A stretch of 20,000 nt of DNA from Neocallimastix lanati (nom. inval.) (lineage: Eukaryota > Neocallimastigomycota > Neocallimastigomycetes > Neocallimastigales > Neocallimastigaceae): contig JACVTC010000101.1 in assembly GCA_016946835.1 (NCBI GenBank), positions 1 to 20,000 on the forward strand, in the 5' to 3' direction. The notes under the pieces are model-generated. The model was not told the DNA's origin, made no database searches, and worked only from the letters and a program-made list of their open reading frames with translations. The stretch's first letter is position 1. The number at the start of each line of letters is the position of its first letter. Positions 10,011-19,381 of the stretch are shown here, piece after piece. The position numbers and the translations under genes are program-made.

Positions 10011-10199
10011 ATGACAAGACATTCTACTTTGATATTAGTAATAGGTGATTGAGTGATATTTATTATAACTTTAGCATTAAGTTTTTTAAATTGTCTTTTT
10101 AAAAAGATTGATTTAAATTTTGACCTCAATGACTTATCCATAAGAAATCCATCAAAAGGTGATTTTATAAAGGAATCTATTTTAACTGTTTATAAATAA
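10011..10199 (+). pseudogene. Small membrane-type ORF interrupted by one TGA
   Basis: From ATG 10011 the frame runs 62 codons to TAA 10197-10199 with a single in-frame TGA at 10050-10052 (codon 14). The reading is MTRHSTLILVIGD, stop, then VIFIITLALSFLNCLFKKID and an ordinary polar part containing NDLSIRNPSKGDFIKES. This gives a hydrophobic segment of about 20 residues followed by a basic and polar tail, as in a single-pass membrane or signal-anchor protein. The TGA could be a TGG (Trp) mutated in a dead copy. The polar tail has normal amino-acid diversity, unlike chance translations nearby, but the hydrophobic part might be only T-rich sequence. No family is recognised. Confidence 0.35.
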
Positions 10200-10260
10200 T
10201 ATACTATATTAAAATATGTAATATTAAGAAAATAGTAAATTTTTATATTAACTAATAGAA

Positions 10261-10319
10261 TAAATAAAATAAAAAAAAATAAAATAAAAAATAAAATAAT
10301 CATAATCATAATCATAATC

Positions 10320-10376
<57 letters not shown>

Positions 10377-10483
10377 TAATAATAATAATAATAATAATAA
10401 TATAATAATAATAATAATAATATAATAATAATAATAATAATAAATAAATAAATAAACAAACAAACAAATAAATAAATAAATAA
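10261..10483. repeat. Compound microsatellite (ATAATC, AAT, AAAT, AAAC)
   Basis: AAAAT-rich sequence leads into four ATAATC units (about 10296-10320), then a long AAT array broken three times by TATAAT (10320-10441), then AAAT, three AAAC and AAAT units up to about 10483. Two overlapping minus-strand frames of Tyr and Ile runs are translations of this repeat and not genes. Confidence 0.95.
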
Positions 10484-10704
10484 AATTTTCATATTTTTCA
10501 ATTTAATTTTTTAAAATATTGATATAATATAAAATTAAATGAATTAAAAAAAAATTATATAGAAAAAATTTATAAACTGAAATTTTTCTTAGTAAAGTAA
10601 AACAACAAATAAAAAATAATAATAAAAAAAATATAGAATACATTAAAAAAGAAAATAAAAATAAATATTACTAATATATATATATACATATAAAATAGTT
10701 AAAA

Positions 10705-10987
10705 ATGAAACTTTTAATCATAGTCGTTTTTCTTTTATCTTTATTATTCTAAAAGTGCTGCAAAAGACATTAAACTTGGTAAAGAAAAAAAACTGTTTTA
10801 TTCTATTGAGATTGATTTAAAATTCAATAAATATGGAGAATTCTGTATGAAACCAATAAAATGCTGACTTTATCATATATTCGAAAAAGGTCTCAAGAGA
10901 GCTGAAACTGAACATTCATACTTCGATGAAAATTACAATGAATATATGAATACTGAAACGTTTGGTTTTCTTTTTATATACAAATGA
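10705..10987 (+). pseudogene. Broken gene for a small secreted protein
   Basis: ATG 10705 starts a typical signal peptide (MKLLIIVVFLLSLLF), but the frame stops at 10750-10752. One base away (frame of 10748) the reading continues SKSAAKDIKLGKEKKLFYSI and a normal-looking sequence with two Cys before a TGA at 10865-10867. It then goes on in the same frame through HIFEKGLKRAETEHSYFDEN to TGA 10985-10987. One frameshift and one nonsense codon therefore break a secreted protein of roughly 95 residues. Introns could not be made to explain either break. Codon diversity and charged residues argue against a chance frame. I do not recognise the family; small secreted proteins are numerous in gut fungi. 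Confidence 0.6.
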
Positions 10988-11300
10988 CTTTGGATAAATA
11001 TGATATTCCAAAGAACAAATTCATATAAATATATAAATATATATAAAAATAAAATATATATTTATGAAAATACAAAAAAAAAAAAAAATTTAAAATTAAA
11101 ATAAAAATTCAATAAAAAAAAAAATTTAAAAATAATTATAAAATTATATATAAATATAATATTATATATATATATAATAATTGAAATAAAAAAAAATAAA
11201 ATAAATTATTATAAAAAATTAGATTGATAATTTAAATACTTCTAAAAACATATATTAAAGTTTTATTTTTTATTTTTTATTTTTTTTTTTTTTATTAAAC

Positions 11301-11335
<35 letters not shown>

Positions 11336-12081
11336 AACATTTATTTTTAGAGCTTTTAATTTACATATATATATATTATATAAATAAAAAAATAAATAAA
11401 AATATAATTATTTTAAATCAACGCTCTTTTTTAAGTGTTAAAAATTTTATATATTTTTATTTTTAAAAAATTTTAAACAAAATGATACATGTATAAGTTA
11501 TTATAATGAAAAGAATGATATTTATAATGACAGAAATAGCTGTATATATAAAAAACGAATATTATTAAACTATAATATAAATTCATTTGTTTTATTATAA
11601 AATATATTAAATTTATTATAAATTAAATATCCATAAAAATTATTTAATATAATATACTATAATATACACTAATCAATATAGAATATAATTAATTTATTAT
11701 TAAATATTTGTTTATGATTTCAAATAAATTACATAACATTCACAAAAAAAATTTTTTTTTCCCATCAATCAATTGTTGTTCTTTTTAAGTAATGTTAAGT
11801 AATTTATTTAAGATCAATTTTTAGGGGAAAAAAAATATTATTTATCAAAAATTATTAATAGTTAACATTATATCACTTTTCTTTTATAATTGAATATTAT
11901 TATTATTAATATATAAAATATATTAATTAATTAATTATTGTATATTTACTCTTTACTCTTTACTGTTTATTTATTTAATTTATTTTATTTAATTTATTAT
12001 TTACTCTTTATTATTTATTATTTATTTATTATTATTTTAATGTATTTTAATATATGATATATATATATTATTTTCAAAAAA

Positions 12082-12128
<47 letters not shown>

Positions 12129-12312
12129 ATTTAAACAAATAACAGCATCTTTTATTTTATTAAAAAGAAAGAATTCCAAATTACTAATAATATGATGCTA
12201 TTTTTAATCTATAAAGAGTCTAAATTACTGTAGCAATTTCATGTTTAATTAATTCTATATATAATATCATTATTATTAATAAAACGTTATTAAATATATA
12301 TTATATATTATA

Positions 12313-12346
<34 letters not shown>

Positions 12347-13274
12347 TTTTTTTCATAAGTAATATAATTTTTGCATAAGATAAATATAAATACTAATAAC
12401 TAATAATATTCAGGTTTTATTGTTTTTTATTTTATTGTTAATAATAATTTCTATATTCCTTCAATAATTATAGAATGTTTCATACTTAAAGAATTAAACA
12501 AATTATTATTTCTATCGCATAATATTATCTGTGTTGCTTTTATTTTAACTTTTATCCTTATTCAAATGTATTGTTATAATTATACTAAAACTTTAAATGT
12601 ACAATTTGAATATTTGAATATATATATATATATATTTTCCTTAATTATTATTTATATAGTTCTCATAATCTCATAATTCAAAAAAAAAAAAAAAAAAAAA
12701 AATAATAAATAATAATAATAATAATAATAATATTAATATGTATTTTTATAATTATCGTTTTATCCTTTATATATAATTATATTATATATAAAAGATTTAA
12801 TATTTTAGATTAAATTAAAAAATATAATATTTATAATATAATAAAATATATAAAATAAAAAGTATAATTTATTTATATATACTACTTTGGGATATTTTTT
12901 AAAATATAAAAATAAAAAAATAAAAAAATAAAAAAATAAATTTTAAATATATTTATACTTTTTGTAATTTAATAAAATATTTTAAAATTGATTAAAAAAT
13001 TTTATTATATAATAAATTTTAAAAAATATACTAATAATATTTTTTTTTATAGGTCTATTTCATAAATATAAATATAAAGTTTCCAAAAGTTAAAATAGAA
13101 AAAAAATATATATATGATATGATAAAAAATTATATATGATTAAATTTTTTTTATTTTCTAATTTTTCTATTTTTTATTTTTTTTAAAAAAAAAAATAATA
13201 TTAATTACATTAATAGCAATATAATCTTTAAATATAAAAATATATATTAATATTAATAATAATTATATATATAA
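10988..13274. other. Intergenic A/T-rich DNA upstream of the LRRC23-like gene
   Basis: Homopolymers are frequent: A run 11304-11332, T run about 12085-12123, TA run plus T run 12303-12353, A run about 12680-12701. AAT and AAAT patches occur too (12704-12730, 12910-12940). Stretches with a little more complexity at 11755-11830, 12130-12240 and 12405-12600 were read in all frames without finding any coding or RNA signal. The promoter of the gene at 13275 lies at the right end but cannot be pinpointed. Confidence 0.6.
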
Positions 13275-14062
13275 ATGATGAGTAGCGAGGATTTAATGGA
13301 TGATACTATCGAGAATTCTAATTCTCAAATTGATCAAGAAGAGGAAGAGGAAAAAAAAAATAAAGAAATTCCTTTAAATGAAGAATTATTGAGTAAAAAC
13401 TTAAAATTATTAGCAAGAACAGCTAATGGAGTTTCTTTCGCTTTCACTAGACTTGAAATTCATAAGGAGAATATATGTGATATTAGTATTCTTCAAAAAT
13501 TTAAGCATTTAAGATATATTGTACGTATTAAATATATAATATTAAATATAAAAATAAATTGATAAATAATAATAATAAAAATAATACTAACAATTTAGTA
13601 ATACATATCAATATAAATAATTAATAAAATAATATTATGTATCAGTTTTATATGGAATAATAACATTAAATGATAATTCTAAATAATAATTTTTTTTATT
13701 TTATTTTTTTTTTTTTTTTTTTATTTTTTTAGGATCTGTCAAATAACAATATTAAAAATATTGAACCATTATCAAATATAAAATATTTATTATCTATTGA
13801 TGTTCATAATAATAAAATTGAAGCCATACCTGCAGATTTAAGTAAAAGACCATACCTTCAATTTGCTAACTTTTCAAATAATAATATTACTAGTTTTAAA
13901 GTTAGTGAATGGGCTATGCTTTCATCATTAAATTTAAATGGTAATATACTTTTTAAAATATAAACAAATATTCCATTAAATAAATAAAAATCTTAATATT
14001 TGTTAATAACTTAAATATTATATTATAATATTTATAATATTAAATCTTTATTTTTATTTTTT

Positions 14063-14105
<43 letters not shown>

Positions 14106-15075
14106 AGATAATAAAATTGAAAAATTACAAATAGAATTATTTAATGAATTAACACATCTAGAAGCTCGAAATAATAAATTAGATTCAACTCAAGGAATTG
14201 GAGCACCAAAATTGAAAGAACTATATCTTGTATGTAATTAAGAATTAAATAAGTTAAACTTTATTTATTTCTTTTATTAATATATTTAATATAATAATAT
14301 ATTATTACAAAAAAAAAAAAAAAATTAATAATAAATACTAAAATATAAAAACTATTAAAATAATATATGTCATTGCCACTAATGATCATAATCATGATAA
14401 TGTTAATGATAATAATATTAATCTATATGATCTTATATATATAATCAATAATCATATTAAATAACGGTCTAATAATAAATCATAAATATTCATTAAAAAA
14501 TAATAATAATAAATAAGGCAAAAAATGAGATTACAAAAATTGAGGGATTAGATCAATTAGTTGAATTAGAAAAATTACATTTAAGAGAAAATAAAATAAG
14601 TAACCTTGATGGATTTTCTGAAGAATTAAAAATGTTATCTGAAATAAATTTAAGGTATTAATAACATATTGAGTTATTTATATTCAATACTTATGATTTA
14701 TGTACAATAGACTATTTTATAGATAGTTATCATTAAATAGTAAATTAGTTATATTAAATAATGATAAAATAAATTATAATAAAATATTTTCACTATAAAT
14801 GTAACAATCATAATAATGGTAATAATTATTTTAATTGCTATTATAATTAATAGAGCAAATGAAATAGAAAATTTCGAAGAAATCGATAAACTAAAATGTT
14901 TACCAAATCTAAATAGAATTGTTTTGCAAGGTAAATTAATCTAAAATTATATAAATTTATATAAATTAAGAACAAAATTAATTTATTTAAAATAAAAAGG
15001 GAAAAAATATACTGAATATAAATTTTTATATTCAAAAATAAAAAAAATTAATTAATTAATTTTTATTATTAATAC

Positions 15076-15154
<79 letters not shown>

Positions 15155-15727
15155 ATTATTATTATAATTATAATTATTGATATATTATATTGAAATAATT
15201 TATTGTTCTTTTATAATAAAGAAAATCCAATTTCATCAGAAGCAAATTATCGTAATGAAATCATTATGAGATTACCAAATTTGAAAAAAATAGATAAAGA
15301 TGAAATTACCAGTGAAGACAGAGAAGCAGCTGAAGAAGTAATTAGAATTAATAATTAATAATCTTTTAAATGAAATTTAAAATTCAAAAAAATATATAAT
15401 AATATCTTATTAAATTTTTTATTTATTTATAAATTTATTTTATTTTATTAAAATATGATTTAAATAAATATTAAATTATTATTTAAATAATAATAGTATA
15501 AACAAGAACTAGAAGAAAAAAAGAAACAAGAAGAATTAGAAAAACAAGAAGCTGAAAAAGAAAATAATGGTGAAGAAGAAGAAGGTGATGGTAATGGTGA
15601 AGGTGAAGGAGAGGGTGAAGGTGAAGGTGAAGGTGAAGGCGTGGATGAAGGTGAAGGTGAAGAAGAAGGAGAGGGTGAAGGTGAAGGTGAAGAAGAAGGG
15701 GAAGAAGGTGAAGATGATGAAAATTAG
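13275..15727 (+). CDS. LRRC23: LRRC23-like leucine-rich-repeat radial spoke protein, seven exons
   Basis: Hand-spliced exons: 13275-13520, 13733-13940, 14108-14229, 14518-14654, 14854-14930, 15222-15337 and 15497-15727, giving 378 residues; all junctions are GT..AG and keep frame. It has an acidic N-terminus, about nine leucine-rich repeats (residues about 62-265, of the type LKELYLAKNEITKIEGL), an LRR cap (ENPISSEANYR), and a Glu/Gly tail (about 303-378). Order and wording closely follow animal LRRC23, for example TANGVSFAFTRLEI, HLRYIDLSNN and the ENP..YR..I cap. LRRC23 is known as a component of axonemal radial spoke RS3, so the likely role is in the zoospore flagellum. The start may be 13275 or the adjacent ATG 13278. 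Exons are far more A/T-rich than those of the protease and CBS genes. Animal proteins are slightly shorter (about 340 residues); the difference is in the tail. Splice sites of intron 6 are the least certain. Confidence 0.88.
13941..14107 (+). other. LRRC23-like intron 2, A37 tract directly before the acceptor
   Basis: The donor is GTAATA (phase 1). The acceptor TTAG (14104-14107) directly follows 37 consecutive A (14067-14103) where a pyrimidine tract is usual. Joining the exons yields the LRR sequence LNLNDNKIEKL, so the junction is well supported. A branch-like TTAATAAC occurs at about 14002-14009. Confidence 0.85.
15077..15151. repeat. ATT microsatellite in LRRC23-like intron 5
   Basis: About 25 copies of TTA/ATT lie within the 291-nt intron 14931-15221 and degrade into ATTATA words to about 15178. 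The repeat makes this the longest intron of the gene. Confidence 0.9.
15575..15715 (+). repeat. Coding GGTGAA repeat, Gly-Glu tail
   Basis: Imperfect GGTGAA/GAAGAA hexamers in the last exon of the LRRC23-like gene encode alternating Gly and Glu with Glu-Glu-Glu breaks. The frame is kept by the 6-bp unit, so expansions and contractions would change tail length without breaking the gene. The minus strand appears as an open frame of His and Leu, which is a shadow. Confidence 0.9.
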
Positions 15728-16210
15728 AATATGAAAAAGAAAAAAGAAAAAAAAAAAAAAAAAAGATCACTCAAAATACATTATCAACATATTAAAAAGT
15801 ATTTATAGTTAATAAACCAATATTAATATAATATTTATTTAATGAAATAACATACAATAAAATAATTTTATATAATAAATATTGGAATGTTCATATTCAT
15901 AGATTAAATTTATTAAAAATTATAAAATAATTAATCCTTGTATTAATTTCAAATGAAAATTTTATTATTTCATTCTTATTCTTAAAATTTTTCTCTACAA
16001 TGTATATAAATATTTTTATAATGATTTCATTAATAATATTACAATAAATGGAAGTCATTAAATATTAATCATTTATATTTATAAACATTTTATATTTTTT
16101 TTTTTATTACTTTTTTTTTAATAATATTTAAAATAAAATGTAAATTAAAACATTATTCAAAAAATATGTTAATAAATTAATAAATTACATAATATATTAA
16201 TTATTCTTTT

Positions 16211-16254
<44 letters not shown>

Positions 16255-16912
16255 TATTATCATTATTATTATTATGAATATTATGAGTATTATCATTTTA
16301 TATAAGAAAAATAATTTAAACTAATTTAAAAATTATTGTTAATATTTAGTTTTCTACATCAATATATTTTTTGATTTATACTTCTTTATTACATTATTAA
16401 AAAATTAAATAAATATATGTGCATATAAATGTTTATTTATTATTTAATATTACAATCATATGAAATATATACATATCATTTTTATAAAAGATATTTTGAG
16501 CTAATTTTCATTTTAATATTAAATTTTGTTTTTATAACTAATAACTTCAAATAACATATTTTTATTATTTCATTCATTTAAAGAAAATTTTGATAATATT
16601 AATTTATTTATATATATATAATATTTTAAAACAAAGCAGAAAATGTACATCTATTATTTTATTTATTAATTATTAAAAATTTAAATTATTGTACATTGTA
16701 AATTAAAAAATAAATTGTAAATATATATTAAAATATATAAATTTATATAAAATTTTTAAAAAATTAAGATTTTATTAAAAATAAAGGTAATATAATGATG
16801 GTAAAGAGAAATTTTTAAAAAAAATTATGGTATTATGATGTGAATTAAAATCATTTCTTTCAAAAGAATTTAATAAAATAAAACACAACAAAAAAGTAAC
16901 ATCTGAATAGTA
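15728..16912. other. Intergenic A/T-rich DNA after the LRRC23-like gene
   Basis: Starts with the presumed 3' UTR (an A-rich run follows the stop). A run of 40 T lies at 16213-16252, followed by ATT repeats. The rest is unstructured A/T-rich DNA; the slightly more complex piece at 16800-16910 shows no coding frame. Confidence 0.6.
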
Positions 16913-16938
16913 GATAGTGTGGTAACCACAAAACTATC
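16913..16938. repeat. Nested inverted repeat (hairpin)
   Basis: TGTGGT (16918-16923) and ACCACA (16925-16930) are perfect inverted arms around one base. They are enclosed by GATAG (16913-16917) and CTATC (16934-16938), with three unpaired A on one side. The TAG stop of the coding relic described next (minus strand) lies in the outer arm. Confidence 0.65.
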
Positions 16939-17145
16939 CCTCGAACCAAAGAGAAATATTGTCAGGAGATTCAATTTCCAAGAATTCATTGTTTGAAGAA
17001 CGATTATTACTGTTTGTGTTAAGATATATTAACGAGGACTAGGAATAGAGGGGTTCTTTTATATGTGATCACTCTCTTTCAAATTAAAAAAATTATCAAA
17101 GTCAGACAACACCTTTTCCTTCTGGGTCTTAGACTTTCATAAATA
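16934..17145 (-). pseudogene. Unidentified coding relic
   Basis: An island of about 210 bp with normal complexity in A/T-rich surroundings. On the minus strand one frame reads KTQKEKVLSDFDNFFNLKES, then DHI, a stop, and KNPSIPSPR. A one-base shift leads to a second stretch, NTNSNNRSSNNEFLEIESP followed by DNISLWFEG, and a stop at 16934-16936. The acidic and Ser/Asn-rich content looks like the C-terminus of a real protein. The internal stops and frame change show that it is broken, and nothing matching lies upstream (higher coordinates). It may be a fragment of a mobile element or a duplicated gene end. No family is recognised. Confidence 0.4.
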
Positions 17146-17165
17146 AATTTTTTTTTTTTTTTTAT

Positions 17166-17180
17166 AGGTCTTAAAGACCT
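17166..17180. repeat. 15-nt palindrome followed by a T run
   Basis: AGGTCTT and AAGACCT are perfect 7-bp inverted arms around one A, followed by six T at 17180-17185. It resembles a bacterial intrinsic terminator, but a fungal nuclear gene would not use one. It sits next to the coding relic at 16934-17145 and may be one end of the fragment that carried it. Confidence 0.5.
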
Positions 17181-17533
17181 TTTTTCAAAAAATTAATTTA
17201 TAATTATTATTAAAAATCATATTTATAGATAAATTTTTAAAAATTATCTATTATTAAACACTTAAATTTTTTATTAACCAGATTTTTTAGTTTTAATTTT
17301 TATTAAATATTAATTCATTAAAAAAAAAAAAAAAATATTAATATACTATTTGTGTTTAAATTATCTTCTTAATAATTATATATACTTTTTTAATTTTTAA
17401 TAAATAAATTTTATTTTTTATTTTATTTTTTTTTTTTTTGTTCTAATTAATGATCTATATTATAGTTTTTTACTTTCAAATTTTTTAAAATTTTCATTAT
17501 TTTTATTTTTATGTTCTTTTTTACTTTATTTTC

Positions 17534-17565
<32 letters not shown>

Positions 17566-17787
17566 CTGGTATGTTTCAATTTTATTTTATTAGTTATATA
17601 TATATATATTGATTATATTAAAAAAAAATAATGGTGAAAGAGTTGTTTCTCGTTTTTATATTTTATTCTACTGTTAACAATAAATATGAGTTATAAAAAT
17701 AAATAATTCTTTTAAAAATAGATAGATATATTTTTTATTAATTCTCATCTTTTTTTTTTCTCCTTTGATTTTTTTTTTATTATTAAT
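17181..17787. other. Spacer downstream of the cystathionine beta-synthase gene
   Basis: A/T-rich, with A and T runs (for example 17320-17335, 17427-17439 and about 17537-17565). It should contain the 3' UTR and polyadenylation site of the minus-strand gene that ends at 17788. No other gene is seen. Confidence 0.6.
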
Positions 17788-19381
17788 TTAGTTTAACTTT
17801 CTCTTCTTAGTAAGAAAGTTTAATAAATTAATACTCTTAACTTCATATACATCATTATTCTTATCAACAGCATAAACAACACTTTCCTTATCGAATAAAG
17901 TAATAGCTTTAGTTAATGGAGTATCAACAGATAATGAATTATCAAGAGTGAACTTAGTACTAATCTTTGAAACTGGATCATTGAAGTTTTGCTTTCCTTC
18001 AGAGATTGAATCGAGAATTGATCTAACTGAAACGAATTTATTAATTTTACCATCTTCATCAACAATTGGTAATTGTAATTTATCTTCGTTTTTAATCATT
18101 TCATATGCAGCTTCAATAGTGGTATCATATGAAATAGTCTTTACTGGACTTAAACCTAAGTCAGAAATAGTGGCATTACCATAGTTACTTTCAACATTCT
18201 TTCTAGCAGTAGTTTCATAGAAATCGTTGTTTTCCATCCATCTTTCATCTAAGAACTTAGTCATGTAATTTCTGACAGAATCGGCTAATAAAATAACAAT
18301 TCTATCACTCTTTTGTAAGTTGTGTTCCTTAGCGTACTTAAGAGCACTGTAAACAGTAGCACCAGCGGAACCACCACATAAAAGACCTTCTTCTCTAATT
18401 AATCTACGAGACATAACAAAAGATTCTTTGTCATCACTCTTTATCCATTCATCAATGTATTGGTAATCTAAAACATCTGGAATAAAATCGTAACCAATAC
18501 CTTCAACCTTGTAAGCGAAAATACCCTTCTTGTTTAAACTTTCTGGCTTAGCAAGAATTGAACCATTTGGATCAATACCAACAACCTTAACATTTGGAAT
18601 TTTTTCCTTTAACTTATGGGCAACACCAGTAATTGTACCACCGGTACCAGCACTAGCAAAGAAGTAATCAAGTTTACCTTCAGTATCTCTAACAATTTCT
18701 TCACCAGTACCTTCGTAGTGAGCAAGTGGATTACTTGGGTTACCGTATTGATCTAAAATAACAGAGTTTGGAATTTCCTTATTTAATCTCTTAGCAACAC
18801 CAATGTGAGATTCTGGGGAATCCCAGGCAGCTTCAGTTGGAGTACGATAAATTTCAGCACCAAAAGCCTTTAAGACATCACACTTTTCCTTACTCATTTT
18901 TTCTGGAAGAGTAATAATAACTCTATATCCCTTAACAGCACCAGCTAAGGCTAAACCAATACCTGTATTACCAGAAGTTGGTTCAATAATAGTAGATCCT
19001 GGCTTAAGGATACCCTTCTTTTCAGCATCTTCGATCATACGGATACCAATTCTATCCTTAACACTACCTCCAGCGTTGAACCACTCACATTTAACCACTA
19101 ATTTTTAATAATAATTTTTTATATTTAATATATTTATTCAATTTATATATGTATATAAAATATTGTTAATCAATATCTTATTATATATATTTTGTATTTT
19201 TTTTTTTTTTCTTTTTAATCTATATCTTATTATATATATATAATTTTTTTATTTTATCATTTTACTTACAAACTTCACATTCAACACCTAAAGATTGTGG
19301 AATTTTGTTTAAACGAACTAATGGAGTATTACCAATAGCTTCTAAAATACTGTTTAAAATTTTTGGTTGTTGTTGAGACAT
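17788..19381 (-). CDS. CBS: Cystathionine beta-synthase, two exons
   Basis: Exons 19381-19270 and 19097-17788 (minus) join in phase 1 to 473 residues. The enzyme uses pyridoxal phosphate to condense serine with homocysteine to cystathionine, the first step of transsulfuration to cysteine, in the cytosol. Features in order: GNTPLVRL (17-24); PLP-binding K51 in GGSVKDR; substrate loop TSGNTG (78-83); AAWDSPESHIGVAKRL, which separates CBS from bacterial-type cysteine synthase; phosphate loop SAGTGGT (186-192); S311 in LADSVRNYM; and two C-terminal CBS domains (about 347-399 and 411-470). There is no N-terminal heme-binding extension and no CXXC motif before GIDPNGS, as in the yeast enzyme. It starts at ATG 19381 because exon 1 supplies the essential GNTP region; an unspliced reading could only begin at a GTG inside the enzyme. 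It is convergent with the LRRC23-like gene. Codons are comparatively rich in C/G-ending forms. O-acetylserine sulfhydrylase is unlikely given the CBS-domain pair. Confidence 0.95.
19098..19269 (-). other. Intron of the cystathionine beta-synthase gene (phase 1, 172 nt)
   Basis: Donor GTAAGT and acceptor TTAG on the minus strand. Splicing creates a Leu codon across the junction and the continuous sequence VECEVLVKCEWFNAGG, as expected for this family. The intron is A/T-rich, with an A run (T on the plus strand) at about 19198-19210. Confidence 0.9.

Noticed and set aside
10261-10483. CRISPR-like periodic array
   Set aside because: The periodicity is a 3-6 bp microsatellite with no unique spacers, in a eukaryotic sequence.
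10190-10501. Two overlapping minus-strand frames of Tyr and Ile runs
   Set aside because: They are translations of the compound AAT/ATAATC microsatellite.
14847-15035. Minus-strand 62-codon open frame
   Set aside because: It is antisense to exon 5 and intron 5 of the LRRC23-like gene and has low complexity.
15483-15770. Minus-strand His/Leu-rich open frame
   Set aside because: It is the antisense of the GGTGAA coding repeat of the last LRRC23-like exon.
16934-16965. tRNA-like T-loop word GGTTCGA on the minus strand
   Set aside because: The flanking bases do not form a T stem, and no acceptor, D or anticodon arm can be folded.
17948-18184. Plus-strand 78-codon open frame
   Set aside because: It is antisense to the well-conserved CBS-domain part of cystathionine beta-synthase.
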